From assembly GCA_026708185.1 (NCBI GenBank), contig JAPOVK010000051.1, forward strand, positions 62,001 to 126,000: a DNA stretch of 64,000 nucleotides, written 5' to 3'. This DNA comes from Gammaproteobacteria bacterium. GTDB lineage: Bacteria > Pseudomonadota > Gammaproteobacteria > Pseudomonadales > Azotimanducaceae. Every line of letters starts with the position of its first letter. Position 1 is the stretch's first letter. Below are positions 42,110 through 50,971 of this stretch, in pieces. The notes beneath the pieces are model-generated. The model did no database searches. It was given only the letters and a program-made list of their open reading frames with translations, and was not told the origin of the DNA. Both the position numbers and the translations under genes were made by a program.

Positions 42110-43021
42110 TCAAGTCCCGAGGACGCTCTCGGCCAACTCCGAGATCGTCCATGCCAGCCGCTCCTTGCCCCCGGGTTTCCAGCCGAGTGCTTGAAGCCCC
42201 GTCGTCCGCATCGGATGCCGCACGCGGTTCGGCGCCGGGTCGGGCAAGTGGACCGGCCGGCCCAACTGCTGCGCGAGGCGCGCCATGACTTCGCGACTGT
42301 CGAGCATCAGGTCTGCGCAGTTGAACGCCTGCCCCGCCACAGCCTCTTCCGGGGAGGTCAATAGAAGCCATACCGCGTTCGCGACATCGGCGCCGTGCAC
42401 CTCGGTACCGAGCCGCGCCGGCGGCAGTGCCGCGCCGGACGCGATGGCCCGCGCCAAGTCGAACCACTTGCTGTTCTCGACAGGTTGCGTGACGCCGTAG
42501 ACGCCGGTCGGACGCAAGCTCGTGTAGCAAACGTCGTCCGCGGACGAGAACGCGCTGACGTGGGCCTCCAAGGCCAGTTTTAGCGCCCCGTAGTGGGTGT
42601 CCGGCACGGGACGAGTGTCATCGTCGACCCAGTCAACTGCCCCCGTGTCGCCCCCGAAAACCGCTCGGCTCGACAGCAGCACCAAGCGCCTGACGCCTGC
42701 CATCCGCGCTCTTTCCATCAAGCCCACCCCGGCGAGCAGGTTCGTGCGCCAGAACGCGAAACGATCCTCCGCCTCGCCACCCCGGTAGCGGCCCGGCGCG
42801 TGGGCGTAGGCGCAATGCACCACGGCGTCCATGTCCTCGACCAATTCGCCTAGCGCCGCGCCATCGTTGATGTCGCCAACGACATAGCGGGCCTCGGACG
42901 GCAACCCGATCCGCTCGCTCGTCGGCCGGACCAAGGCGCGGATCGCCGCGCCCTCGGCGTGCAGCCGTGCGACCACGAAGCGGCCGACGATCCCGGTTGC
43001 GCCAGTGACCGCGATTCTCAT
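42110..43021 (-). CDS. sqdC: NAD-dependent epimerase/reductase, SqdC-like
   Basis: Extended short-chain dehydrogenase of 303 residues. The Rossmann motif GATGIVG is at the N terminus and the catalytic Tyr-x3-Lys is YGALK; LRPTGVYG and GADVAN follow. By sequence alone it is a generic epimerase/reductase. Its place third after sqdB and the GT8 gene repeats the sqdBDC order known from Rhodobacter sphaeroides, where SqdC acts in sulfolipid synthesis, probably as a reductase. ATG overlaps the GT8 stop as ATGA. The gene name rests on context. Confidence 0.75.
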   Translation of the reverse strand: MRIAVTGATGIVGRFVVARLHAEGAAIRALVRPTSERIGLPSEARYVVGDINDGAALGELVEDMDAVVHCAYAHAPGRYRGGEAEDRFAFWRTNLLAGVGLMERARMAGVRRLVLLSSRAVFGGDTGAVDWVDDDTRPVPDTHYGALKLALEAHVSAFSSADDVCYTSLRPTGVYGVTQPVENSKWFDLARAIASGAALPPARLGTEVHGADVANAVWLLLTSPEEAVAGQAFNCADLMLDSREVMARLAQQLGRPVHLPDPAPNRVRHPMRTTGLQALGWKPGGKERLAWTISELAESVLGT

Positions 43022-43851
43022 GGATCGGCTAGGTTCGATGGAATCGGCTCGCCGTCGAACACCGTCTGCCAGAGGTCGATCAATGGCTTGAGCCGGTCGG
43101 CGCGGCCGTGATCGGCCTGCCACGGTTTCTCGAACTGGTAGTGCACGACCTTGATGCTCGACCACCGCCACAGTTCCGGGAACTTGAAGTAGAGGTACTG
43201 CAGCGCGTTGTACGTGTACGGCAGTCCGTGCCAGTCCGGGAAATAGCTCTCGAGGAAGGTCTGGTCCGTTCGCCGCCAGAAGACCTCCGGCACGTCCAGG
43301 CGAGCGAGCATGTCCGCGTAGGTCGCCTCATCCGGCTCGGCGACGAAGACGCCGGAATTCAGCCGGTGCATGTCCGTCAGGTTGTCGTAGAGGTTCGGCG
43401 CTGCGCTGAACTCGGGATAGCAGAACAGCTTGTCGATGTTCTGGACGACCAGGGTGTCCGCGTCGAGGAAGACCACGCGCTCGAATTCGGTCAACCGCCA
43501 TAGCGCCAACTTGCAGAAGTTGTCGAGCGGATCGTGGAACGACGGCTTGGCGCCTTTCGTATAAGGCTCGCGGGCGTGCAGCGCATCGCGCGCGTGGCGC
43601 GCCCGGAACCCGCCCGAGAACCGCGGCTGCGCGACTGGCAGTATCGTGCAGCCCTCGGCCTCGAGTGTCTCGCACGGCGCGTTCTCCGTTGCGAGCACGA
43701 CCAAGGGCCAACGACTGCCCACCGCCTTCAGGGAGCGCACCAAGGCCAGTGCCCCAAGCGCATAGTCCGCGTTGGTGACCAGCGTCACATAGGCGTACAC
43801 GAAGCGGCTAAGGAGCGCCGTTGGTTCGACGTCCGGCCGGGCTGTCCGCAC
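43018..43851 (-). CDS. sqdD: family 8 (glycogenin-like) glycosyltransferase, SqdD-like
   Basis: Nucleotide-sugar transferase of 277 residues. The metal-binding DxD is in VVFLDADTLVVQNID; GVFVAEPDEATYADML, DQTFLESYFP and the closing VVHYQFEKPW are family features. Rhodobacter SqdD is also glycogenin-like and is thought to transfer sulfoquinovose from UDP to the lipid acceptor. Here the gene overlaps sqdB by 44 bases and sqdC by four. The GTG at 43851 gives a 17-residue lead before the first strand; GTG 43800 (VYAYVTLVTN) would avoid the overlap with sqdB. Confidence 0.82.
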   Translation of the reverse strand: MRTARPDVEPTALLSRFVYAYVTLVTNADYALGALALVRSLKAVGSRWPLVVLATENAPCETLEAEGCTILPVAQPRFSGGFRARHARDALHAREPYTKGAKPSFHDPLDNFCKLALWRLTEFERVVFLDADTLVVQNIDKLFCYPEFSAAPNLYDNLTDMHRLNSGVFVAEPDEATYADMLARLDVPEVFWRRTDQTFLESYFPDWHGLPYTYNALQYLYFKFPELWRWSSIKVVHYQFEKPWQADHGRADRLKPLIDLWQTVFDGEPIPSNLADP

Positions 43852-45052
43852 GCTCCTCCACCGAGGCGTCCGCGATCCTGTTGGCGATGTCCCGCGTCCA
43901 CGCCGACGTGCTGGGGATGCGCGACCGGTCTACGCGATGGATGAACTTGCGCGCTACGTCGACGAGTTCGGTCAACAGGCCGTCGCGCAACTTGATGGGG
44001 TCGAGGCCGAGCGCGAGGAACTGGTCGTTCCTGACCGACAGTTCGTTCTCGGCCGCTTCCTTACGGGGATTCGGCAGGTAGGCGATTTCGGCCCCGGTGA
44101 GTTGGTGGACCAAGTTGGCCAGGTCCCGTACGCGGTGCACTTCCGTCATCTGGTTGAAGATCTTCGTGCGCTCGCCGCTAGCCGGCGGATTGGCCAGCGC
44201 AATCTCGATGCAGCGCACCGAGTCCTGGATGTGGATGAAGGCGCGGCTTTGCCCACCCGTGCCGTGGACCGTCAGCGGGTGGTCGAGGGCGGCCTGGATC
44301 AGGAACCGGTTCAGGACCGTCCCATAGTCGCCGTCGTAGTCGAACCGGTTGATGAGTTGGTCGTGGCGGCGGGTCTGGTCCGTGTGCGTGCCCCAGACGA
44401 TGCCCTGGTGCAGATCGGTGATGCGCACGCCGTCGTTCTTCGCGTAGAACTGGAACAGCAGTTGATCGAGGCACTTGGTCATGTGGTAGACGCTGCCGGC
44501 GTCCGTCGGGTAGAGGATTTCGCGCGCCGTTTTGCTGCCGTCGTCGAGGGTGACGTCGACGTTCAGGTAGCCCTCCGGAATCGACGCGCCCGCGGTCGAA
44601 TAGCCGTACACGCCCATCGTGCCCAGATGCACGACGTGGGCATCCACCTCGGTGGCGACCAGCGCGTTGAGCAGATTGTGCGTGGCGTTGACGTTGTTGT
44701 TGACGGTATAGGTCTTGTGTCGGTCGCTCTTCATCGAGTACGGCGCCGCCCGCTGCTCGGCGAAGTGCACGACAGCGTCGGGGCGGGCGTCTCCGATCCA
44801 AGCCTTGAAGCTCTCATACTCCGTCGCCACGTCGATGTGCTCGAAGCCGAGCGAGTGACCACTCACTTCGCGCCAGATACGCTGGCGCTCTTGAATCGAA
44901 TCCATGGGTGTCAACGACTGGACGCCGAGTTCGGTGTCGATCCAGCGCCGGCTCAGATTGTCGACGATGGTCACCTCGTGACCGCGCCCGGATAGATGCA
45001 ACGTCGTCGGCCAGCCGATGAACCCGTCGCCGCCAAGTACCGCGATACGCAC
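43808..45052 (-). CDS. sqdB: UDP-sulfoquinovose synthase
   Basis: Converts UDP-glucose and sulfite to UDP-sulfoquinovose, the head group donor of sulfolipid. Protein of 414 residues. Diagnostic for SQD1/SqdB are MRIAVLGGDGFIGW, IVDNLSRRWID, SLTPMDSIQERQRIW, VVHFAEQRAAPYSM and LGTMGVYGYS; the catalytic Tyr-x3-Lys is YHMTK and the Thr is in GTMG. ITDLHQGIVWGTHTDQT is also strongly conserved. It heads the sqdB-sqdD-sqdC operon. The upstream 140 bases, shared with a divergent membrane-protein gene, should hold the promoter. Confidence 0.94.
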   Translation of the reverse strand: MRIAVLGGDGFIGWPTTLHLSGRGHEVTIVDNLSRRWIDTELGVQSLTPMDSIQERQRIWREVSGHSLGFEHIDVATEYESFKAWIGDARPDAVVHFAEQRAAPYSMKSDRHKTYTVNNNVNATHNLLNALVATEVDAHVVHLGTMGVYGYSTAGASIPEGYLNVDVTLDDGSKTAREILYPTDAGSVYHMTKCLDQLLFQFYAKNDGVRITDLHQGIVWGTHTDQTRRHDQLINRFDYDGDYGTVLNRFLIQAALDHPLTVHGTGGQSRAFIHIQDSVRCIEIALANPPASGERTKIFNQMTEVHRVRDLANLVHQLTGAEIAYLPNPRKEAAENELSVRNDQFLALGLDPIKLRDGLLTELVDVARKFIHRVDRSRIPSTSAWTRDIANRIADASVEERADSPAGRRTNGAP

Positions 45053-45198
45053 TGTAGTCTCCCGCGCTTACCGTGTGGGCGTCGCCCTAGCCGAAGCGTA
45101 CAGTATTGGCCGCACCGAACCCACCGTGGTCACCGCAGGCTAGCCCAATAGCACGGTTACCACGCCATAATCCTAGGCAACGCAGCGTTGGGACAGGA

Positions 45199-45663
45199 AT
45201 GAACGTCGTGGCTCAAAGTGGAACGATCGCAACGATCCGGCCGAAGCTCCTCGCCGAGTTGCGCCGGCGGCCCTGGTGGATGAACGTCCTGTGGGCGTTC
45301 TGCCTCTATATGACCTTCATCTACATGCCGTTCGACCTGTTCTTCAAACCCGTCGCCGAGGACGAGGAAGTGTGGTTCGGGTTCGTGCTCACCGGCTGGG
45401 CTGCCAAGGCTACGGAGCCCCTGCATTGGCTGATCTACGGTGCCGGCGCCTACGGGTTCTGGAAGATGAGCCGCTGGATGTGGCCGTGGGCGGGCGTTTA
45501 CGCCGCCCAGGTCATGGTCGCGATGCTGGTGTGGAATCTCGTCGATCCGCGCGGGGGCGGTTGGATTCCGGGGTTGATCGCCGCCACGGTATTCGCCGTG
45601 CCGACGGCGGCCCTTTGGCTAGCGAAGGGTCACTTTCGCCCAGCGATCAGCCAGCCTTCCTGA
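45199..45663 (+). CDS. uncharacterised membrane protein
   Basis: Protein of 154 residues with three or four hydrophobic segments (WWMNVLWAFCLYMTFIYMPFDLFF, ATEPLHWLIYGAGAYGFW, WPWAGVYAAQVMVAMLVW, LIAATVFAVPTAALWLA) and many tryptophans. No family recognised. The ATG at 45199 after GGACAGG is chosen over an upstream start at 45106 that adds a polar, unlikely N terminus. Divergent from sqdB and convergent with the dipeptidase gene. Confidence 0.75.
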   Translation: MNVVAQSGTIATIRPKLLAELRRRPWWMNVLWAFCLYMTFIYMPFDLFFKPVAEDEEVWFGFVLTGWAAKATEPLHWLIYGAGAYGFWKMSRWMWPWAGVYAAQVMVAMLVWNLVDPRGGGWIPGLIAATVFAVPTAALWLAKGHFRPAISQPS

Positions 45664-45680
45664 ACCCTGACCCTATCCCG

Positions 45681-46883
45681 CTAAGCCGCGCAATGCGGAC
45701 GATGTCCGAGCTCCTCAGCGTATTGTTCCACGGCCCGCCAGACGCGCATCAGGTTCAACCCGAGGACCTTCGCGATCGCGGCCTCGTCGTAGCCGCGTCC
45801 GAGTAGGCCCGCGACCAGGTTGGGGAAGTCGCCGACGTCCTTCAAGCCGGTCGGCAACGTATCGCCGACGCCGTCGAAGTCGGAGCCCAAGCCGACGTGG
45901 TCGATGCCGGCCAGCGCCACCGCGCGGTCGATGTGGTCGAGAACCGTGTCAACGGTGGCGTACGGGTACGGATTCTCGGCCGCGTAGTCCGCCATGTACT
46001 CCCGTCGGGCCCCGGCGTCGGGCTGCTCGCTGGTGAAGTGTGCGAGCATCGCCGCGTCGCGGCGCATGGACCACTCGCGGGCCTCCTTAGACACGAAGCC
46101 GCTGCCGAAGTTGATCTGCACCACGCCCCCGCCGTCGGCGACAGCCTTCACCATGTCGTCGCTCATGTTGCGGTGGAACCCCGGGATGAAGTGGCGCAGC
46201 GACGAGTGGGAGGCGATGACGGGCACCTCGGAAAGATCCAGGACCTGCCAGGACGCCTTATCCGAGAGGTGGGAGATGTCGATCATCACGCCGCGCCGGT
46301 TCAAAAGCGGGACGGTCTGCTTGCCGAGGTCCGAAAGCCCATCCCAGCGCTCGTCCAGGTCGTAGCTCGAGTCCGCGTACCGGTTCGACTTCGAATGCGC
46401 GAGCGAGACGTAGCGGATGCCGCGGCCGACGAAATGCTCTAGGTTCTCCTCGGTTCCCTCGAGCGGACTCGCGTTCTCCATGCCGAGCGCCAGCGCCACC
46501 CGCCCCGAACCCCGCAACCGTTCGACGTCCCGGGTGCAGGTGACGACCCCGAACTTGCCGGCGTGTTCCGAGGCCAAAGCCTCGACCAGGTCGATCAGCC
46601 GATCCGCGACCTGGCGCGACTCGCCGACCTCGGCCGAACGCGCTGGCGTGTATATCGACATGAACGCCACATCGAGGCCCCCCAGACGGGCTCGCGGATA
46701 GTCGAACTCCCTTTCGGGAACGCCGATCCCGAGATCGGCAGTCTCGCGGAACAGTCGGTATGGCGCATCGATGTGTGTGTCCACAATCAGTAACTGTTGC
46801 GCCAACTCCTGGCCCCGCTCGTCGTCGTCTCCAGAACAGCTAGCGAGCAGGGCGGCTGCGGCGATCGCTAGGCAGCGCTTCAT
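45681..46883 (-). CDS. membrane dipeptidase (peptidase family M19), lipoprotein
   Basis: Zinc dipeptidase of 400 residues. The N terminus ends in a lipobox LLASC (C16), so it is probably a periplasmic lipoprotein. Metal and active-site residues are in VDTHIDAPY (H37, D39), in GMENASPL (E), in MIDISHLSD (H) and in VIASHSSLRHF (H); GIDHVGLGSDFDGVG closes the family pattern. Relatives cleave dipeptides with broad specificity, including D-residues. The ATG at 46883 is supported by the signal peptide. Ends convergently with the membrane-protein gene. Confidence 0.93.
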   Translation of the reverse strand: MKRCLAIAAAALLASCSGDDDERGQELAQQLLIVDTHIDAPYRLFRETADLGIGVPEREFDYPRARLGGLDVAFMSIYTPARSAEVGESRQVADRLIDLVEALASEHAGKFGVVTCTRDVERLRGSGRVALALGMENASPLEGTEENLEHFVGRGIRYVSLAHSKSNRYADSSYDLDERWDGLSDLGKQTVPLLNRRGVMIDISHLSDKASWQVLDLSEVPVIASHSSLRHFIPGFHRNMSDDMVKAVADGGGVVQINFGSGFVSKEAREWSMRRDAAMLAHFTSEQPDAGARREYMADYAAENPYPYATVDTVLDHIDRAVALAGIDHVGLGSDFDGVGDTLPTGLKDVGDFPNLVAGLLGRGYDEAAIAKVLGLNLMRVWRAVEQYAEELGHRPHCAA

Positions 46884-46986
46884 CGTCTACCCCGCTTGGC
46901 ACCAACGGCGCAGTGTCGCACACGGAGCGCCGCTCGCCGCCCCGTCGGTCGTTCGGCCGCGAGTGCTCTCGTCGGGACGCGCTGCC

Positions 46987-48189
46987 TCACCGGCCCCGTG
47001 GCTGCGGCACGTGCTTGAGGAGGGTAGGCATCTGGCGCTTCATGAAAGCGTCAAACATCGGCACGGTGAACGCCGTCTCGCCGTGGCGTTGGCTCCAGAC
47101 CATGCCTTTGGCGATGAGTCTTTGGCGCACCGTCGCGACCGAGGCCGTCCGCACGCCCAACGTATCCGAGATTCTGCCAGTGGCATGGGGCCCCGGACCC
47201 AGCTCCGCCATCGCGCGGAGGTATTTCTGCTCCAGCGGGGTCAGCCGGTCGAATCGGACGCGAAAAAAGTTGCTGTCCAGATGCTCAACCACCTCAGGCG
47301 TTGCCGCGCGCACCATGTCCGTCGTGACGGGACTTGACGGGGCGGCGTTCCAGACCTGGTAGCCCCACTCCTGGATGAAGTAGGGGAAGTTCTGCGCGGC
47401 GCTCAAGATCTCGTCGACGGCCCCGCCCTCGAACGTCACGCCTTCGGCCTCGGCGGGCTTCACCAACGCTGCTCGGGCGTCTTCTGCCTCCAGCGACCCG
47501 ATCTCCGGATAGTCAAAGAGGCGCTCGGAATACGACTTCGCCTTGCCCGCCAATGCGGCGACTTGCGGAAGGCCTGCCCCCATGAAGAGAAACGGAAGGT
47601 TCTCCTGCGCGATCTCATGGCATGCCACGATCACGGCGGCGAGTTCCTCCGACGACAGATACTGGATCTCGTCGACGAACAGACCGACGGCCGTCTCGCG
47701 TTCCGCAGCCGCCCTTGCCATGGCCACGAGAAGCGGGGGCAGATCCTGCTCGAGATTGCCGGTGTCGCCTTCGCCCGGAGTCACATCGACGCCGAATCCG
47801 AAATCGCCCACGGTCACCTTGAACGCCTTCGCGAAATTCCCCAGCACGCCTGCCGCACGGTGCAGGTGGTGGCTTGCGGCACGGCGCAGATCGAGGGAGT
47901 AGAGCGTGCGGCGCAACTCGGGCGCGAGCAGCTCGGGTAGATTGCCCCCTTCAGGCGCCTCCATCCGGATCGTGCAGAAACCCTTGTCGTCAGCCAAGAC
48001 CCGCAGCCGATTCAGCAGAACGGTCTTGCCGACGCCCCGCAGACCGAGGAGTATCAACCCCTTCGCCGGGCGCCCGGCGAGCACGCGGCCCATGTCCAGC
48101 GATGCGTTGCCGAGCAACGTCTCGCGCCCGGCAAGTTCGTGCGGCTGGAGGCCGGCACCCGGCACGTACGGATTCGAAAACCGATCCAT
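46987..48189 (-). CDS. AAA ATPase with C-terminal winged helix
   Basis: Protein of 400 residues. Walker A GLRGVGKT (49-56), Walker B AVGLFVDEIQYL, and sensor-like FLFMGAGLPQVAAL are clear. The C-terminal 90 residues (LTPLEQKYLRAMAELGP, then DTLGVRTASVATVRQRLIAKGMVW) form a winged helix, as in Orc1/Cdc6-type and archaeal ATPase family proteins often found in mobile or defence contexts. No partner nuclease is adjacent. Just upstream is an array of TTAAC boxes that may be its binding site. Function unknown. Confidence 0.85.
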   Translation of the reverse strand: MDRFSNPYVPGAGLQPHELAGRETLLGNASLDMGRVLAGRPAKGLILLGLRGVGKTVLLNRLRVLADDKGFCTIRMEAPEGGNLPELLAPELRRTLYSLDLRRAASHHLHRAAGVLGNFAKAFKVTVGDFGFGVDVTPGEGDTGNLEQDLPPLLVAMARAAAERETAVGLFVDEIQYLSSEELAAVIVACHEIAQENLPFLFMGAGLPQVAALAGKAKSYSERLFDYPEIGSLEAEDARAALVKPAEAEGVTFEGGAVDEILSAAQNFPYFIQEWGYQVWNAAPSSPVTTDMVRAATPEVVEHLDSNFFRVRFDRLTPLEQKYLRAMAELGPGPHATGRISDTLGVRTASVATVRQRLIAKGMVWSQRHGETAFTVPMFDAFMKRQMPTLLKHVPQPRGR

Positions 48190-48210
48190 GAGGCGACTCT
48201 AGCACAGAGC

Positions 48211-48267
48211 TTTAACGGGATTAACGGGATTAACAGAAATCTTGTTAATACAAGAAAACTCGTTAAA
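48211..48267. promoter_or_regulatory. array of TTAAC boxes in the AAA ATPase upstream region
   Basis: Three direct 9-base repeats TTAACGGGA, TTAACGGGA and TTAACAGAA (48212-48238) are followed by the inverted boxes TGTTAA (48243-48248) and CGTTAAA (48261-48267). CTTG and CAAG (48241-48254) flank a TTAATA centre. The stretch is strongly AT-rich compared with its surroundings and lies 22 bases from the ATPase start. It fits a multi-site operator or a small replication-type iteron cluster. Confidence 0.6.
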
Positions 48268-48383
48268 GTCTCCGCGGTCCTCGCGAGTCGTTTTTCGCCC
48301 ACGCCTAGCGGGCCGCAACGGCGACTCCCGCCAAGGGTCGCTAGAATAACGCTCAGGAGCAACGAAACCTCCGCGGAGCGCCG

Positions 48384-49130
48384 ATGGCCGAAGACATCCT
48401 GCCGCTCAAGGGCACGATCGCGAACCTCAACTGGTTCGACAGGCAGCGCAAGCACTACGAGACACCGGATCAGATCGCGCGGCGGTTCCGTCTGCCGGAC
48501 GATGCCGGCATGCGCGCCTTTTGCGGTGGTGCTGCCGCCGTGCAGGGCCGAGACACCGTGCAGTTCATCCGCCGGGCACCGGGTACGCCCGACGGCACCT
48601 GGTCGTCGCTGTTCGCGGACCCCGCAAACGCCGCGCTTTGGCTCTTCGGCGTGGATTGGGAGCTTCGTCCGGACGGAAAGTTCGAGCTACCCCAGGCCAG
48701 TGAAGGCATGGCCCGGGAAGGCCGCATCACTGAACTCGAACCCGGCCGGCTGGTCGCGTTGTCCTCGCCGAGCGGCGGCGTGACACGATTCGAGATGCAG
48801 GACGCGAGCGGTAGCGCGCGCGCCCGGCGAGACGTTCCGAACTACGCGGGCCCGATCACGGAGTTCCGGCTCACCGATCGCGTGCCGGAAGGCGCAGGGG
48901 TTCCGGATCAACTGCACGAGACGACGTCAGAGCGGATCGCCCAGCCCGGCGGCGCCGGCACGCATTGCGTGGGCGTGGTCGCCGACTGGCATCGGGCCGC
49001 CACGCTGTTCCAGCAACTGGCCTTCGCCGAGGCGAAGCAGTATTGGCCGCCCGAACTCGCCGTCGGCCTCGACCTCGAAGCCCTGGTGGCGGCCTACGCA
49101 AAGCTCCTGGCGGCATACCACGCCGGTTGA
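48384..49130 (+). CDS. unassigned protein, possibly SRPBCC fold
   Basis: Protein of 248 residues starting at ATG 48384 after a GGAGCG site. The middle (WSSLFADPANAALWLFGVDWELRPDGKF, then GRITELEPGRLVALSS) looks like an AHSA1/SRPBCC hydrophobic-ligand domain, and the end (VVADWHRAATLFQQLAFAEAKQYWPPEL) could be its C-terminal helix. The match is partial and low. No signal peptide or membrane helix. Divergent from the AAA ATPase gene across the TTAAC array. Confidence 0.6.
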   Translation: MAEDILPLKGTIANLNWFDRQRKHYETPDQIARRFRLPDDAGMRAFCGGAAAVQGRDTVQFIRRAPGTPDGTWSSLFADPANAALWLFGVDWELRPDGKFELPQASEGMAREGRITELEPGRLVALSSPSGGVTRFEMQDASGSARARRDVPNYAGPITEFRLTDRVPEGAGVPDQLHETTSERIAQPGGAGTHCVGVVADWHRAATLFQQLAFAEAKQYWPPELAVGLDLEALVAAYAKLLAAYHAG

Positions 49131-49161
49131 CTTGCTCCGCCGCGAGGCGTAAGAGGGCCGC

Positions 49162-49536
49162 ATGGGAAAGACGCGCGTCGTTCTGGCATGGCTCCTGGGG
49201 GCTTCGACCGCCTTCGCCGGCGCCGTCTGCGCCTGCGAGGTGTCCGCGCTCGAGGGCACCGACGCGCCGCACGCCCACCATGCGCCGTCAAGCGATGCCG
49301 GCCACTGCATCCAAGCCGACGACTGCGCCGAGTGCGGACTCACCGGTCCGGCCGCGGACCGTCAGATCGGATTGACACCGGCGTCGGCAGCGGCACCGGA
49401 CGACGCGCTGGAAATCGACGCACCGGTGCAGGTGGCACCACGCCGATACGACCGCCTGACCCATGACCCACCGCCTCGGCTGCCCCTGCGAGCCGCCGAT
49501 ACCGCCGTGCACCGTTTCGACATCCTGCTGAACTAG
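49162..49536 (+). CDS. small exported His/Cys-rich protein at the head of the cus operon
   Basis: Protein of 124 residues. A signal peptide is likely (VVLAWLLGASTAFAGAVCA). The mature part starts with a cluster of His and Cys (HAHHAP, HCIQADDCAECG), a probable Cu/Ag-binding site, followed by a proline-rich, low-complexity tail. No known domain was recognised. It lies 106 bases before the cusC-like gene, in the place of small periplasmic metal-binding proteins such as CusF, but is not similar to CusF. Confidence 0.72.
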   Translation: MGKTRVVLAWLLGASTAFAGAVCACEVSALEGTDAPHAHHAPSSDAGHCIQADDCAECGLTGPAADRQIGLTPASAAAPDDALEIDAPVQVAPRRYDRLTHDPPPRLPLRAADTAVHRFDILLN

Positions 49537-49642
49537 ACCCCTCGCCTCGGGCCGCGCCACCCGCGGCATCTCTCCGCTCAAGTCCACGCGAGCCGTACCT
49601 GGCTGGCACCGGCCTTGACAACCCACCTTGTCGGAGAAGGCG

Positions 49643-50971
49643 ATGAGAACCTGGACTACCGTAGCGCATGCCTGCGCTTGGCTGGCCTTGACGACGCCAG
49701 CAGTCGCGGGCCACGGCTCGACCACGCCGGCGTATACGAGTCATGGCGACCCGGCGCTCGGCGCGCTGATCACCGAGACGCTGGCGCGCAATCCGCGAAT
49801 CCAGCAAGTCGGGGCGCGGCACGTCGCCGCCCGACACGGCGTGCGCCAGGCGACGGCGCTCCCGGATCCCATGCTCACGTTCACGCGGCATGTCGCGCCT
49901 GTCGAGACGCGCCTCGGACCGCAGATCAACGGCGTCGCCCTTCGCCAAGACCTGCCTTGGTTCGGCAAGCGCACCGAACGCGGCCAAGTCGCCGAATGGG
50001 AGGCCAGCGCCACCAAGCACGACATCGACGCGGTAACCGCGGAGACGGTTCGGCAGGTCAAGCACGCCTACTTCGAACTCGGCTACCTCGACCGCGCGGT
50101 CGACATCGCCGACGAGGAGTCGCAACTGCTACGCCACTACGAAACCTTGGCGCGCGCACGCTATTCGCAAGGCGTCGGCTTCCAGCAGGCCGTCGTCAAG
50201 CTACAGGCGGAGATCACCCGCGTGCTCACCCGCCGGCATGAGTTCCGCCGCCAGCGCGTCGAGGCCGAAAGCGTCCTGAACGCTCTCAGAGACCGGCCGG
50301 TGGACCTAGCCCTGCCGAAGGTAGGGCTCGAAGCTCGCCCGCCGTTCGAGATCGAACATGACCGACTCGCCAGTCTCGGACGCGAGCACCGCGCCGAGGT
50401 CCGCGCCGCCAAGGCGCGAATCCAAGGCGCCGAGAGCGCCGTGCGACTGTCGCGGCGCGCCCACTGGCCGGATGTCGTCGTCGGTGCTTCCTGGGGAGAG
50501 ATCGAGGGTCGCCGCGACGCGGCGGGCCGCGCCCAGCCACCGGTGGACAACGGCCAAGACGTCTTCAGCGTCTCGCTGGGTGTCAACATCCCTATCTACC
50601 AGTCGGCCCTGAAGGCCGGGACCGCAGCTGCCGCCGCCCGCGTTCGCGCCGCCGAACGGGCGCACCGGGAAGCCCTCAGGCGTGTCGACCAGGAAGTCCG
50701 CACGGCCACCTCCGACCTCGTCGCGATCGACGACCAGATCGGCCTCCTCGAGCGCGCGCTGCTGCCGCAGGCCGAGCAAGCACTCAGCACCACCGAAGAG
50801 GCGTACACGGCGGGCACGGTCGGCGTGCTCGAGTTGCTGGACAGCGAGGAAGTGCTACTCGACGTCCGGCTCGGGCTCGCCCGCCTGCAGGCCGACTACA
50901 TGCAGGCGTTGGCCGACCTCGAACGGGCGATCGGCACGGCGTTGCCGCGAACGACGGGAGCAAGACCATGA
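49643..50971 (+). CDS. cusC: TolC-family outer membrane channel (CusC-like)
   Basis: Outer membrane efflux protein of 442 residues with a signal peptide (AHACAWLALTTPAVA). Two OEP repeats are seen, including LPDPMLTFTRHVAP, VALRQDLPWFGKRTERG and, in the second half, VSLGVNIPIYQSALKAG and EEAYTAGTVGVLELLDSEEVLLD. ATG at 49643 is preferred over the TTG at 49628, as GGAG lies between them. The stop overlaps the cusB-like gene as ATGA. It exports metal ions with the CusBA-like proteins encoded downstream. Confidence 0.9.
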   Translation: MRTWTTVAHACAWLALTTPAVAGHGSTTPAYTSHGDPALGALITETLARNPRIQQVGARHVAARHGVRQATALPDPMLTFTRHVAPVETRLGPQINGVALRQDLPWFGKRTERGQVAEWEASATKHDIDAVTAETVRQVKHAYFELGYLDRAVDIADEESQLLRHYETLARARYSQGVGFQQAVVKLQAEITRVLTRRHEFRRQRVEAESVLNALRDRPVDLALPKVGLEARPPFEIEHDRLASLGREHRAEVRAAKARIQGAESAVRLSRRAHWPDVVVGASWGEIEGRRDAAGRAQPPVDNGQDVFSVSLGVNIPIYQSALKAGTAAAAARVRAAERAHREALRRVDQEVRTATSDLVAIDDQIGLLERALLPQAEQALSTTEEAYTAGTVGVLELLDSEEVLLDVRLGLARLQADYMQALADLERAIGTALPRTTGARP

